A DNA stretch of 64,000 nucleotides from Sipunculus nudus (Eukaryota; Annelida; Sipuncula; Golfingiida; Sipunculidae): positions 837,576 through 901,575 of the forward strand of contig CM049309.1 of NCBI GenBank assembly GCA_026874595.1, in the 5' to 3' direction. Position numbers and translations under genes: made by a program. Shown piece after piece: positions 37,935 to 52,403 of the stretch. Positions within the stretch are counted from its first letter, which is position 1, and each line of letters starts with the position of its first letter. The notes beneath the pieces are model-generated. The model saw nothing but the letters and a program-made list of their open reading frames with translations, was not told the origin of the DNA and searched no databases.

Positions 37935-39045
37935 GCGTATCCGCCAAAATCAGAGTGAAACGGGTGAAGTGAGGCATGGATTGAGTGGCAAGGGGAAATA
38001 GAGTGAGGTGTGTTGCTTATAAGAGCCTGGATGTCTGCCTTTTGTGGGTTGCTCCAGAAATCGTGTTCGCATTCACTTATTCGCCCCATATTCCTATTCA
38101 TCAATACAAAAGTGACTGTGTACATTTTTATATTCCTGATCACGTTCCTTGACCCGAGCCATGTGCCGCACCACACCAAAATCTAATCGATTCTAGAATT
38201 GCCCTGACAAACCTATGAGATTCCGTTCAAGTTGGCGTGGGTTATGTTGTGAACAATTTACACACACACACATACAAACACATGCACGGAATGAAAGCGT
38301 ACCCGCATGGCGGAGGCAATAAACACAGGTTGCGCCACCAGTCTTGTTCAGCTGAAGAAACTACCATTAGCAATATACATATATACATAACAATACCTGA
38401 AAACACAGCTGAGTAACTTACACGATTATTGTTATTTGCAAGCCTCAATCATAAAATTAAAATTCCATTAAAATGTAGAAAAAAACCCAGAGGGGCGCCT
38501 CTATTCACCTATCAAATAAAGCAAGCACATACATGCTAATAATGAAACTACCAGCGCAATATATGTGAGATTCAATTGTGCACACGTGGTACAATGAAGG
38601 TTTTGTATTCGCGATTACCTCTTGCGAACCCTCGCGAACAAAAAAAAAACAAAAAAAAACAAGTTTGCAAGCATAATTGATTACAAGCAGCAGTATTTAT
38701 TGACTAGAAATCTGCATTCTAAGGAATGTAAGCCTCCGCCATTTTGGGGGTTCGCATTCACTTCCTCGACCCTTATTCCCAGGTTCATACGTGCTGTAAC
38801 GTGCATAAAATTGACTGTGCATATGTGAATCTTCCATGATGACGTTTATGATCCCGGGGCATATTCTGTATTTACTCCAAAATCTAATCCAATCTTTGTT
38901 TGCCTCTCCTAGAAATGCCCTGAAAATTTCATGAGATTCCGTTCATGATTGCGTGAGTTATGTTTGAACAAACACACACACACACACACACAAACGAACG
39001 AGGATGAACGCATAGCCTCCTGGCGGAGGTAATAAATAAAAACAA
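37935..39045 (+). mobile_element. two copies of a CCTCCGCC-ended MITE-like element
   Basis: Copy 1 is about 37940-38330 and copy 2 about 38730-39030. They share TTCGCATTCACTT, CCAAAATCTAATC, GCCCTGA, ATGAGATTCCGTTCA and a CACACA run, and end in GGCGGAGG. Copy 2 begins CCTCCGCC, giving short inverted ends. More CCTCCGCC words lie at 39067 and 40155. A GGTTGCGCCACCAG word next to copy 1 suggests adjoining dispersed-element sequence. Confidence 0.6.
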
Positions 39046-40185
39046 GACGTTGTTGAAGACATCAAACCTCCGCCAGCAGTCACATAATGTTGTAATGGGT
39101 CAACAACCCTATCCCAGGCCACCTCCAGAATAAAGCGCCATGTAATAAATATCGACAGACTTTATTAATGAAATGAAATGTCATAATGGGAGAGTAGCCA
39201 TTAAACAAACATATGGTGAATAAGATTTCCTCATAAATTTCGTTGATTGTTCCTTAGTTGTTTTCCTAAATCCCCATATAATTTCAACATATTTTGTTTA
39301 TTACTTTTTTACGTAAATCAGACAGACAAACCGACAGTAAAATATTATATCTGGCAATTGTATGACAGACATTCGCCGTAGCGCGCTCACTGTGGGTCTG
39401 TTAGTATATGCATGACACTCTCTTCGGCCATATATCACATTTCGCCTCTTCAGGCTTATCATATCGTGATGACGATGAAGTATCGACACAAGTTCCACTA
39501 ATACCTGTCCTTACCTGCGTGTTTAACCTGTCTACAGTCGACATCCCGCTCACGGTAAAGGAGGGCTAATTACCTCTTAGATTCTTTCCTCTTACTCTCA
39601 GCAGACACTGTTGAAGGCACAAGGGGGTCCAGAGGTCCAGACCCCGCCACCTATTTTCAGCCGCCGCACCCTTTTTTTGACCAATTATCTACGACCTGGA
39701 CCCCCTCCCTTTAATGAACCTTAAGAATTATTTTAGGTCGTGTCATTAGTACCTGGGTTGGACCCCTCCTTTCCGAAATCCTGGAATCACCCCATTTACA
39801 GTCTAGAACAATAATGTCAGTCTATTGACAGGGATAAACACAATACGAATAATCTACTTTTCCTTATCGCAGACATCATATGGGATTTGGGCAATATTTA
39901 ACCTCTGAACATTGTAAGGCTTAACTATTAATATTTATCATTTACTTTTCCTTTCCTTTAACATGTTACATAAACTATATTATGTTCATGTATGGACACT
40001 CTATGCCACCTTTGGTCAGTGTATCACCAGAAAAGACAAATCTATTAGTCTTTGAATAATTATTTTATTACATGAATGCGATTAATATACACATATGACA
40101 AGGAACTATAATGCATAATGCATTTTGTTATATTATGAATTCCAGCAATCATACCTCCGCCGGAAACCTAATCACTTTTTTTATG
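39046..40185. other. gene-free stretch left of the large satellite
   Basis: Contains a degraded repeat at 39.62-39.79 kb rich in GACCCC and GGGGTCC words. No supported gene. Confidence 0.4.
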
Positions 40186-43100
40186 CTTTACATGGCGGCA
40201 CGGTTTATCAACGAGGTCCACCTTCCTATGATCTACACGGCGGCACGGTTCAACAACGAGGGTCACTTTCCTATGCTCTACATGGCGAAACGGTTTATAT
40301 ACGAGGTTCACTTTCCTATCCTCTACACGGCGGCACGGTTCATATACGAGGTCCACTTTCCTATCCTCTACATGGCAGCATGGTTTATATACGAGGTTCA
40401 CTTTCCTATGCTCTACACGGCGGCACGGTTCATATACGAAGTTCACTTTCCTATGCTCTTCATGGCGGCACGGTATATTTACGAGGTTCACTTTAATATG
40501 CTCTATACACGGCGGCACGGTTCAACAACGAGGTTCACTTTCCTATGCTCTACATGGCGACACGGTTTATATACGAGGTTCACTTTCCTATCCTCTTCAC
40601 GGCGACACGGTTCAACAACGAGGTTCACTTTCCTATGCTCTAAACGGCGGCATGGTTCATATACGAGGTTCACTTTCCCATGCTTACATGGCGGCACGGT
40701 TCAACAACGAGGTTCACTTTCCTATGCTCTACACGGCGGCACGGTTCAACAACGAGGTTCACTCTCCTATCCTCTACACGGCGGCACGGTTCATATACGA
40801 GGTTCACTTTCCTATGCTCTACACGGCGGCACGGTTCATATACGAGGTTCACTTTCCTATGCTCAACACGGCGGCACGGTTCATATACGAGGTTCACTTT
40901 CCTATGCTCTACACGGCGGCACGGTTCATATACGAGGTTCACTTTCCTATGCTCTACACGGCGGCACGGTTCATATACGAGGTTCACTTTCCTATGCTCT
41001 ACACGGCGGCACGGTTCATATACGAGGTTCACTTTCCTATGTTCTACACGGCGGCACGGTTCATATACGAGGTTCACTTTCCTATGCTCTACCCGGCGGC
41101 ACGGTTCATATACGAAGTTCACTTTCCTATGCTCTACACGGCGGCACGGTTCATATACGAGGTTCACTTTCCTATGCTCTACACGGCGGCACGGTTCATA
41201 TACGAGGTTCACTTTCCTATGCTCTACACGGCGGCACGGTTCATATACGAGGTTCACTTTCCTATCCTCTACACGGCGGCACGGTTCAACAACGAGGTTC
41301 ACTTTCCTATGCTCTTCACGGCGGCACTGTTCATATACGAAGTTCACTTTCCTATGCTCTACACGGCGGCACTGTTCATATACGAAGTTCACTTTCCTAT
41401 GCTCTACACGGCGGCACGGTTCATATACGAGGTTCACTTTCCTATGCTCTACACGGCGGCACGGTTCATATACGAGGTTCACTTTCCCATGCTCTACACG
41501 GCGGCACGGTTCATATACGAGGTTCACTTTCCTATGCTCTACACGGCGGCACGGTTCAACAACGAGGTTCACTCTCCTATCCTCTACACGGCGGCACGGT
41601 TCATATACGAGGTTCACTTTCCTATGCTCTACACGGCGGCACGGTTCATATACGAGGTTCACTTTCCTATGCTCAACACGGCGGCACGGTTCATATACGA
41701 GGTTCACTTTCCTATGCTCTACACGGCGGCACGGTTCATATACGAGGTTCACTTTCCTATGCTCTACACGGCGGCACGGTTCATATACGAGGTTCACTTT
41801 CCTATGCTCTACACGGCGGCACGGTTCATATACGAGGTTCACTTTCCTATGCTCTACACGGCGGCACGGTTCATTTACGAGGTTCACTTTCCTATGCTCT
41901 ACACGGCGGCACGGTTCATATACGAGGTTCACTTTCCTATGCTCTACACGGCGGCACGGTTCATATACGAGGTTCACTTTCCTATGCTCTACACGGCGGC
42001 ACGGTTCATATACGAGGTTCACTTTCCTATGCTCTACACGGCGGCACGGTTCATATACGAGGTACACTTTCCTATCCTCTACACGGCGGCACGGTTCAAC
42101 AACGAGGTTCACTTTCCTATGCTCTTCACGGCGGCACTGTTCATATACGAAGTTCACTTTCCTATGCTCTACACGGCGGCACTGTTCATATACGAAGTTC
42201 ACTTTCCTATGCTCTACACGGCGGCACGGTTCATATACGAGGTTCACTTTCCTATGCTCTACACGGCGGCACGGTTCATATACGAGGTTCACTTTCCTAT
42301 GCTCTACACGGCGGCACGGTTCATATACGAGGTTCACTTTCCTATGCTCTACACGGCGGCACGGTTCATATACGAGGTTCACTTTCCTATGCTCTACACG
42401 GCGGCACGGTTCATATACGAGGTTCACTTTCCTATGCTCTACACGGCGGCACGGTTCATATACGAAGTTCACTTTCCTATGCTCTACACGGCGGCACGGT
42501 TCATATACGAAGTTCACTTTCCTATGCTCTACACGGCGGCACGGTTCATATACGAGGTTCACTTTCCTATGCTCTACACGGCGGCACGGTTCATATACGA
42601 GGTTCACTTTCCTATGCTCTACACGGCGGCACGGTTCATATACGAGGTTCACTTTCCTATGCTCTACACGGCGGCACGGTTCATATACGAAGTTCATTTT
42701 CCTATCCTCTACACGGCGGCACGGTTCAACAACGAGGTTCACTTTCCTATGCTCTTCACGGCGGCACTGTTCATATACGAAGTTCACTTTCCTATGCTCT
42801 ACACGGCGGCACGGTTCATATACGAGGTTCACTTTCCTATGCTCTACACGGCGGCACGGTTCATATACGAGGTTCACTTTCCTATGCTCTACACGGCGGC
42901 ACGGTTCATATACGAGGTTCACTTTCCTATGCTCTACACGGCGGCACGGTTCAAATACGAGGTTCACTTTCCTATGCTCTACACGGCGGCACGGTTCATA
43001 TACGAGGTTCACTTTCCTATGCTCTTCACGGCGGCACGGTTCATATACGAGGTTCACTTTCCTATGCTCTACACGGCGGCACGGTTCATATACGAGGTTC

Positions 43101-46100
43101 ACTATCCTATGCTCTACACGGCGGCACGGTTCATATACGAGGTTCACTTTCCTATGCTCTACACGGCGGCACGGTTCAACAACGAGGTTCACTTTCCTAT
43201 GCTCTACACGGCGGCACGGTTCATATACGAGGTTCACTTTCCTATGCTCTACACGGCGGCACGGTTCATATACGAGGTTCACTTTCCTATGCTCTACACG
43301 GCGGCACGGTTCATATACGAAGTTCACTTTCCTATCCTCTACACGGCGGCACGGTTCATATACGAGGTTCACTTTCCTATGCTCTACACGGCGGCACGGT
43401 TCATATACGAGGTTCACTTTCCTATGCTCTACACGGCGGCACGGTTCATATACGAGGTTCACTTTCCTATGCTCTACATGGCGGCACGGTTCATATACGA
43501 GGTTCACTTTCCTATGCTCTACACGGCGGCACGGTTCATATACGAAGTTCACTTTCCTATGCTCTACACGGCGGCACGGTTCATATACGAGGTTCACTTT
43601 CCTATGCTCTACACAGCGGCACGGTTCATATACGAAGTTCACTTTCCTATGCTCTACATGGCGGCACGGTTCATATACGAGGTTCACTTTCCTATGCTTT
43701 ACACGGCGGCACGGTTCATATACGAGGTTCACTTTCCTATGCTCTACACGGCGGCACGGTTCATATCCGAGGTTCACTTTCCTATGCTCTACACGGCGGC
43801 ACGGTTCATATACGAGGTTCACTTTCCTATGCTCTACATGGCGGCACGGTTCATATACGAGGTTCACTTTCCTATGCTCTACACGGCGGCACGGTTCAAC
43901 AACGAGGTTCACTCTCCTATCCTCTACACGGCGGCACGGTTCATATACGAGGTTCACTTTCCTATGCTCTACACGGCGGCACGGTTCATATACGAGGTTC
44001 ACTTTCCTATGCTCAACACGGCGGCACGGTTCATATACGAGGTTCACTTTCCTATGCTCTACACGGCGGCACGGTTCATATACGAGGTTCACTTTCCTAT
44101 GCTCTACACGGCGGCACGGTTCATATACGAGGTTCACTTTCCTATGCTCTACACGGCGGCACGGTTCATATACGAGGTTCACTTTCCTATGTTCTACACG
44201 GCGGCACGGTTCATATACGAGGTTCACTTTCCTATGCTCTACCCGGCGGCACGGTTCATATACGAAGTTCACTTTCCTATGCTCTACACGGCGGCACGGT
44301 TCATATACGAGGTTCACTTTCCTATGCTCTACACGGCGGCACGGTTCATATACGAGGTTCACTTTCCTATGCTCTACACGGCGGCACGGTTCATATACGA
44401 GGTTCACTTTCCTATCCTCTACACGGCGGCACGGTTCAACAACGAGGTTCACTTTCCTATGCTCTTCACGGCGGCACTGTTCATATACGAAGTTCACTTT
44501 CCTATGCTCTACACGGCGGCACTGTTCATATACGAAGTTCACTTTCCTATGCTCTACACGGCGGCACGGTTCATATACGAGGTTCACTTTCCTATGCTCT
44601 ACACGGCGGCACGGTTCATATACGAGGTTCACTTTCCCATGCTCTACACGGCGGCACGGTTCATATACGAGGTTCACTTTCCTATGCTCTACACGGCGGC
44701 ACGGTTCAACAACGAGGTTCACTCTCCTATCCTCTACACGGCGGCACGGTTCATATACGAGGTTCACTTTCCTATGCTCTACACGGCGGCACGGTTCATA
44801 TACGAGGTTCACTTTCCTATGCTCAACACGGCGGCACGGTTCATATACGAGGTTCACTTTCCTATGCTCTACACGGCGGCACGGTTCATATACGAGGTTC
44901 ACTTTCCTATGCTCTACACGGCGGCACGGTTCATATACGAGGTTCACTTTCCTATGCTCTACACGGCGGCACGGTTCATATACGAGGTTCACTTTCCTAT
45001 GCTCTACACGGCGGCACGGTTCATTTACGAGGTTCACTTTCCTATGCTCTACACGGCGGCACGGTTCATATACGAGGTTCACTTTCCTATGCTCTACACG
45101 GCGGCACGGTTCATATACGAGGTTCACTTTCCTATGCTCTACACGGCGGCACGGTTCATATACGAGGTTCACTTTCCTATGCTCTACACGGCGGCACGGT
45201 TCATATACGAGGTACACTTTCCTATCCTCTACACGGCGGCACGGTTCAACAACGAGGTTCACTTTCCTATGCTCTTCACGGCGGCACTGTTCATATACGA
45301 AGTTCACTTTCCTATGCTCTACACGGCGGCACTGTTCATATACGAAGTTCACTTTCCTATGCTCTACACGGCGGCACGGTTCATATACGAGGTTCACTTT
45401 CCTATGCTCTACACGGCGGCACGGTTCATATACGAGGTTCACTTTCCTATGCTCTACACGGCGGCACGGTTCATATACGAGGTTCACTTTCCTATGCTCT
45501 ACACGGCGGCACGGTTCATATACGAGGTTCACTTTCCTATGCTCTACACGGCGGCACGGTTCATATACGAGGTTCACTTTCCTATGCTCTACACGGCGGC
45601 ACGGTTCATATACGAAGTTCACTTTCCTATGCTCTACACGGCGGCACGGTTCATATACGAAGTTCACTTTCCTATGCTCTACACGGCGGCACGGTTCATA
45701 TACGAGGTTCACTTTCCTATGCTCTACACGGCGGCACGGTTCATATACGAGGTTCACTTTCCTATGCTCTACACGGCGGCACGGTTCATATACGAGGTTC
45801 ACTTTCCTATGCTCTACACGGCGGCACGGTTCATATACGAAGTTCATTTTCCTATCCTCTACACGGCGGCACGGTTCAACAACGAGGTTCACTTTCCTAT
45901 GCTCTTCACGGCGGCACTGTTCATATACGAAGTTCACTTTCCTATGCTCTACACGGCGGCACGGTTCATATACGAGGTTCACTTTCCTATGCTCTACACG
46001 GCGGCACGGTTCATATACGAGGTTCACTTTCCTATGCTCTACACGGCGGCACGGTTCATATACGAGGTTCACTTTCCTATGCTCTACACGGCGGCACGGT

Positions 46101-49100
46101 TCAACAACGAGGTTCACTTTCCTATGCTCTACACGGCGGCACGGTTCATATACGAGGTTCACTTTCCTATGCTCTTCACGGCGGCACGGTTCATATACGA
46201 GGTTCACTTTCCTATGCTGTACACGGCGGCACGGTTCATATACGAGGTTCACTATCCTATGCTCTACACGGCGGCACGGTTCATATACGAGGTTCACTTT
46301 CCTATGCTCTACACGGCGGCACGGTTCAACAACGAGGTTCACTTTCCTATGCTCTACACGGCGGCACGGTTCATATACGAGGTTCACTTTCCTATGCTCT
46401 ACACGGCGGCACGGTTCATATACGAGGTTCACTTTCCTATGCTCTACACGGCGGCACGGTTCATATACGAAGTTCACTTTCCTATCCTCTACACGGCGGC
46501 ACGGTTCATATACGAGGTTCACTTTCCTATGCTCTACACGGCGGCACGGTTCATATACGAGGTTCACTTTCCTATGCTCTACACGGCGGCACGGTTCATA
46601 TACGAGGTTCACTTTCCTATGCTCTACATGGCGGCACGGTTCATATACGAGGTTCACTTTCCTATGCTCTACACGGCGGCACGGTTCATATACGAAGTTC
46701 ACTTTCCTATGCTCTACACGGCGGCACGGTTCATATACGAGGTTCACTTTCCTATGCTCTACACAGCGGCACGGTTCATATACGAAGTTCACTTTCCTAT
46801 GCTCTACATGGCGGCACGGTTCATATACGAGGTTCACTTTCCTATGCTTTACACGGCGGCACGGTTCATATACGAGGTTCACTTTCCTATGCTCTACACG
46901 GCGGCACGGTTCATATCCGAGGTTCACTTTCCTATGCTCTACACGGCGGCACGGTTCATATACGAGGTTCACTTTCCTATGCTCTACATGGCGGCACGGT
47001 TCATATACGAGGTTCACTTTCCTATGCTCTACACGGCGGCACGGTTCATATACGAAGTTCACTTTCCTATACTCTACACGGCGGCACGGTTCATATACGA
47101 AGTTCACTTTCCTATGCTCTACATGGCGGCACGGTTCATATACGAGGTTCACTTTCCTATGCTCTACACACGGCGGCACGGTTCATATACGAGGTTCACT
47201 TTCCTATGCTCTACACGGCGGCACGGTTCATATTCGAGGTTCACTTTCCTATGCTCTACATGGCGGCACGGTTCATATACGAGGTTCACTTTCCTATGCT
47301 CTACACGGCGGCACTGTTCATATACGAGGTTCACTTTCCTATGCTCTACACGGCGGCACGGTTCATATACGAGGTTCACTATCCTATGCTCTACACGGCG
47401 GCACGGTTCATATACGAGGTTCACTTTCCTATGCTCTACACGGCGGCACGGTTCATATACGAGGTTCACTTTCCTATGCTCTACACGGCGGCACGGTTCA
47501 TATACGAGATTCACTATCCTATGCTCTACACGGCGGCACGGTTCATATACGAGGTTCACTTTCCTATGCTCCACACGGCGGCACGGTTCATATACGAGGT
47601 TCACTATCCTATGCTCTACACGGCGGCAATGTTCATATACGAGGTTCACTTTCCTATGCTCTACACGGCGGCACGGTTCATATACGAGGTTCACTTTCCT
47701 ATGCTCTACACGGCGGCACGGTTCATATACGAAATTCACTTTCCTATGCTCTACATGGCGGCACGGTTCATATAGGAGGTTCACTTTCCTATGCTCTACA
47801 CGGCGGCACGGTTCATATACGAGGTTCACTTTCCTATGCTCTACACGGCGGCACGGTTCATATACGAGGTTCACTTTCCTATGCTCTACACGGCGGCACG
47901 GTTCATATACGAGGTTCACTTTCCTATGCTCTACAGGGCGGCACGGTTCATATACGAGGTTCACTATCCTATGCTCTACACGGCGGCACGGTTCATATAC
48001 GAGGTTCACTCTCCTATCCTCTACACGGCGGCACGGTTCATATACGAGGTTCACTTTCCTATGCTCTACACAGCGGCACGGTTCATATACGAGGTTCACT
48101 TTCCTATGCTCTACACACGGCGGCACGGTTCATAAACGAGGTTCACTTTCCTATGCTCTACACGGCGGCACGGTTCATATACGAGGTTCACTTTCCTATG
48201 CTCTACATGGCGGCACGGTTCATATACGAAGTTCACTTTCCTATGCTCTACACGGCGGCACGGTTCATATACGAGGTTCACTTTCCTATGCTCTACACGG
48301 TGGCACGGTTCATATACGAGGTTCACTTTCCTGTGCTCTACACGGCGGCACGGTTCATATACGAGGTTCACTTTCCTATGCTCCACACGGCGGCACGGTT
48401 CATATACGAGGTTCACTATCCTATGCTCTACACGGCGGCAATGTTCATATACGAGGTTCACTTTCCTATGCTCTACACGGCGGCACGGTTCATATACGAG
48501 GTTCACTTTCCTATGCTCTACACGGCGGCACGGTTCATATACGAGGTTCACTATCCTATGCTCTACACGGCGGCACGGTTCATATACGAGGTTCACTCTC
48601 CTATCCTCTACACGGCGGCACGGTTCATATACGAGGTTCACTTTCCTATGCTCTACACAGCGGCACGGTTCATATACGAGGTTCACTTTCCTCTGCTCTA
48701 CACGGCCGCAGGGTTCATATATGAGGTTCACTTTCCTATGCTCTACACGGCGGCACGGTTCATATACGAGGTTCACGTCCCTATGCTCTACACGGCGGCA
48801 CGGTTCATATACGAGGTTCACTTTCCTATGCTCTACACGGTGGCACGGTTCATATACGAGGTTCACTTTCCTATGCTCTACACGGCGGCACGGTTCATAT
48901 ACGAGGTTCACTTTCCTATGCTCTACACGGCGGCAATGTTCATATACGAGGTTCACTTTCCTATGCTCTACACGGCGGCAATGTTCATATACGAGGTTCA
49001 CTTTCCTATGCTCTACACGGCGGCACGGTTCAACAACGAGGTTCACTTTCCTATCCTCTTCACGGCGGCACGGTTCAACAACGAGGTTCACTTTCCTATG

Positions 49101-49557
49101 CTCTACACGGCGGCACGGTTCATATACGAGGTTCACTTTCCTATGCTCTACACGGCGGCACGGTTCATATACGAGGTTCACTTTCCTATGCTCGGCACGG
49201 TTCATATACGAGGTTCACTTTCCTATGCTCTACACAGCGGCACGGTTCATATACGAGGTTCACTTTCCAATGCTCTACACGGCGGCACGGTTCATATACG
49301 AAGTTCACTTTCCTATGCTCTACATGGCGGCACGGTTCAACAACGAGGTTCACTTTCCTATCCTCTTCACGGCGGCACGGTTCAACAACGAGGTTCACTT
49401 TCCTATGCTCTACACGGCGGCACGGTTCATATACGAGGTTCACTTTCCTATGCTCTACACAGCGGCACGGTTCATATACGAAGTTCACTTTCCTATTCAT
49501 ATACGAGGTTCACTTTCCTATGCTCTACACAGCGGCACGGTTCATATACGAGGTTCT
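40186..49557. repeat. 9.4-kb satellite of 45-bp monomers (~208 copies) with nested higher-order repeats
   Basis: The monomer has parts CTACACGGCGGCACGG, TTCATATACGAGGTT and CACTTTCCTATG. Edge monomers (40.19-40.70 and 49.19-49.56 kb) are the most diverged and irregular. The core is homogenised: an 810-bp (18-mer) period, a 630-bp (14-mer) spacing, and two almost identical 3150-bp (70-mer) blocks. The consensus has no stop in all three plus frames and one minus frame, giving open frames of up to 2982 codons (15-residue unit LYTAARFIYEVHFPM and its frame-shifted versions). Two-base insertions at about 40505, 47165 and 48114 move the array between frames, so no frame is conserved. I treat it as non-coding satellite. 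Confidence 0.97.
40710..47040. repeat. 3150-bp higher-order repeat, two tandem copies
   Basis: Rare variant monomers recur exactly 3150 bp apart: CCCGGCGGC at 41092/44242, CTCAACACG at 40862/44012 and 41672/44822, CATATCCGA at 43762/46912, ACAGCGGC at 43613/46763, TTCCCAT at 41484/44634. I noticed only two differing monomers by eye (about 42950 vs 46100, and 43068 vs 46218). This marks a very recent duplication of a 70-monomer block. Confidence 0.93.
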
Positions 49558-49559
49558 TA

Positions 49560-52400
49560 TTGACCGACAGAGCAAGGAAACAGCAATACTGGCGAATTTC
49601 CTTAGCCCTCGGCATGAATAAAAAATGAAAATCCATTGAAGGATATATCGTATTGATTCAGATTTTCTCCACATTTTAAGGATTCTTCCTTGGGGTTAAA
49701 TTAACACGGCACATAATTTCATCAAAACCCTTTAATTTTCTTTGAATAAAGTTGCATTATAAAAATAAACTTTTTTTGCGACTTCCAGATGAGACAAGAA
49801 TGAAAAGTTTATTTAATATAAGGACAAAGTATGATCTGAATAATATTTGCAGGTTTTAAACATTATTCTGTAAATATAAGTTGACATAGGGGTTGTAGGC
49901 CGGTTTGAAAATGTGTAGCCTTTTTTCACGATTAACAAATGCTGTCATATGATCATCTCTTGCACCTAGCTGTTACAACGGTTTGAGAATAAACTTTATC
50001 TGTGTCTGTCTCTGTGTTAAAATAGCATTAAGGTTGAAATGCTATTGTAAGCGCATTTTTATTTGATAGTTTTAGCATATCTGCATTTGCTTTTGATTCA
50101 TTTAAAATATTTTCATTTGCATTTAAATGAGCCAAGATTCTCCAATGCATTTGATCCCAGCCCTGCAGGTGACTAAAACAGGCACACTAAGGGGCGTACT
50201 CGTGACCAGGTCAGCGTAATTATCTGTATAATTGGCAATTAATTCCATATTAAAGTAATTAAAGTGAACTAATAGCCACAGACGTATGATGTATCCGTTA
50301 AATAAAATTGTAAAAGTTATGCCTTTTATGATTTTATTTAAATTTAGTAAAAGTGCCAGTGGTTATTGTAATTGTTGAAGCAAAAGTTTAAGTAACAGTA
50401 CTATTAATAATAAAAGATTTTTTAGTGCTAAGAGTAAAAATAGTGACTGTAAGTGGAGGAAACATTAGTTCATGTAGTATTAGAGGTATAACAGTTTCAC
50501 TATAGTATGTAGCAATAGTTGTACAGAAGTAGTGGTTGTAATAATAGACACAGGAGCAGTAACACAGACAGCACAGCATGGTGCTAATTATCAAGACAGA
50601 AATGAACAGTTCAGCTAGAATTACGAGAGGAGTACAGAACTAGGTGTGTAGCTGTGACCTTTATTTGTATGTGTAATCTACAATACAATCTGTTCATCCC
50701 CTTCAGAGCATGCTATTTTCATCTTGTGCATACTTTATATCAACACCAATATCGGCCCTGACACTTAAACCCAAGTAATTACAGCCTGGGGTTAGGATAT
50801 TTTCTTGTACTTCAAAAGTAGGCGTCTCGGCGGTTGCAGTGATATAGTACGGTTATTATCATCTCCAAGCCCGAGACAGAAGCCGACTACATAAGAAGCT
50901 GTCGTAAGATATACAACTGGTGATAATTAGCTTCTAATATTCCGGTTCAAGGGTTTGGTAATCTTATGAACTGCACATGATACTTATAATATATCAGACT
51001 TGACCTTCGGTCAAAATATATTTACATTGGTATCTATATGTAAAGAATGTCGAAGCGCTAATCGGTTGGGCACTATATGCATGTTATATATGTATAGTAC
51101 CAATTTCATCATTCCAAATTTTACTACCTTGACTGATTTTTACATGGAATATAATACCTGAGATATATATTAATAGTGAAATGGAAGATATATACCGGTA
51201 ATTTTCCTGTGTACTTGAGCGGTTGAGCGGATAGATATCTGTATCAATGTATTAATAAATAAGTGATCCATTTAAGTCAAGTGAATTGTATTTTAAAACA
51301 AATATAGACTTCGTTATAAATTTATTAAAAAAAATAAAAAAAATATGTTACAGCTTCATCATAATATTATCTTCCGAAACCCTTTATAAAGTTATACCGA
51401 AGCTCAGATAAAAAGGACTTCAAAGAGATTTAATGACCAATGAACTTCCAGAATACTGATCAAAGTCTTAATATTCTAGATGGAATAAATAGGTTTACAA
51501 CTTATTTTTCTTCTTTAAACTACGTTCAATGTAAAATATTTTTTTTCTATTAATATGGTAACCTATAGTCAATCAACATTAAAAAAACAGACTTGATACA
51601 TGGTGCAGAAGCAAAGGTAGGGATTGTGGGAACACCTGTGTTGGCATGGTAACACAGAAGATAAAGCAAAACCTTTTGTGTACAGTTACGTTGAGTAAGA
51701 TTGATATTATCTTATCTATTTTAGTGAATCTAAAAAATTTCGAATATTATAATAATATCTGAATATTTTCAATGTAACCTTTGGTGGTTGTTTCATGTAA
51801 CATAGCGGGTCTGGCAGTGATGTAGCATGCACTCGCGTCCGAACTCGAGTACACTTTTTCAGGGACTCACCGGGACGGATGTAGGCTCATGAGGCCCCTG
51901 GCTGCACTTAAAGTAGGGACCTTTTCATCAAATTGATAACGTGTACAATTTAACAAGAAAATCTGTTAAACGGAATTATAATTTTTGGACTATCGTTAAC
52001 ATTATGTAATACTTTGTATGCGGATTATGATTTTGACATACTTAATATTAAAGAATTAAGTAGCATGTTCACATCACAGAAATTTAGTGAAGTTACGAAT
52101 TCATTAAAAATAGCGTATCATAATGTCAATTAAGACGTCGAGACTAGGGGACTATAATAAGGAGTAGGGCCAACGTAGGAAAATAATATACTATCGCTGA
52201 ATTCCTTGGACGTTCATAAACTTTTTTTTTTATTTTTAACAGCACTAATGGATTTAATGAATTCGTTGATTCAGAACTGTTCTTGTATTTCGCCATCAAT
52301 GGAGAAATCCAGTGTTTGGTCTCAAGAGCGATTTTCTCTAGCAGTCGTTTTGTCTTCTTTATTTATATCCCTTCTTCTGGGCATTTATACCTTCATTCAC
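49560..52400. other. gene-free AT-rich stretch
   Basis: Unique AT-rich DNA between the two satellites. An open frame at 52206-52454 (plus) follows a strong pyrimidine tract and CAG (about 52242) and contains a hydrophobic helix (FSLAVVLSSLFISLLLGIY), but it overlaps the minus-strand exon candidate and has no partner exon. Nothing else was supported. Confidence 0.4.
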
Positions 52401-52403
52401 TTA

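Noticed and set aside
40111-49628. Giant repeat proteins of 2169-2982 residues
   Set aside because: All come from the 45-bp satellite. Four frames are open at once and the frame changes at indels, with no promoter or splice context.
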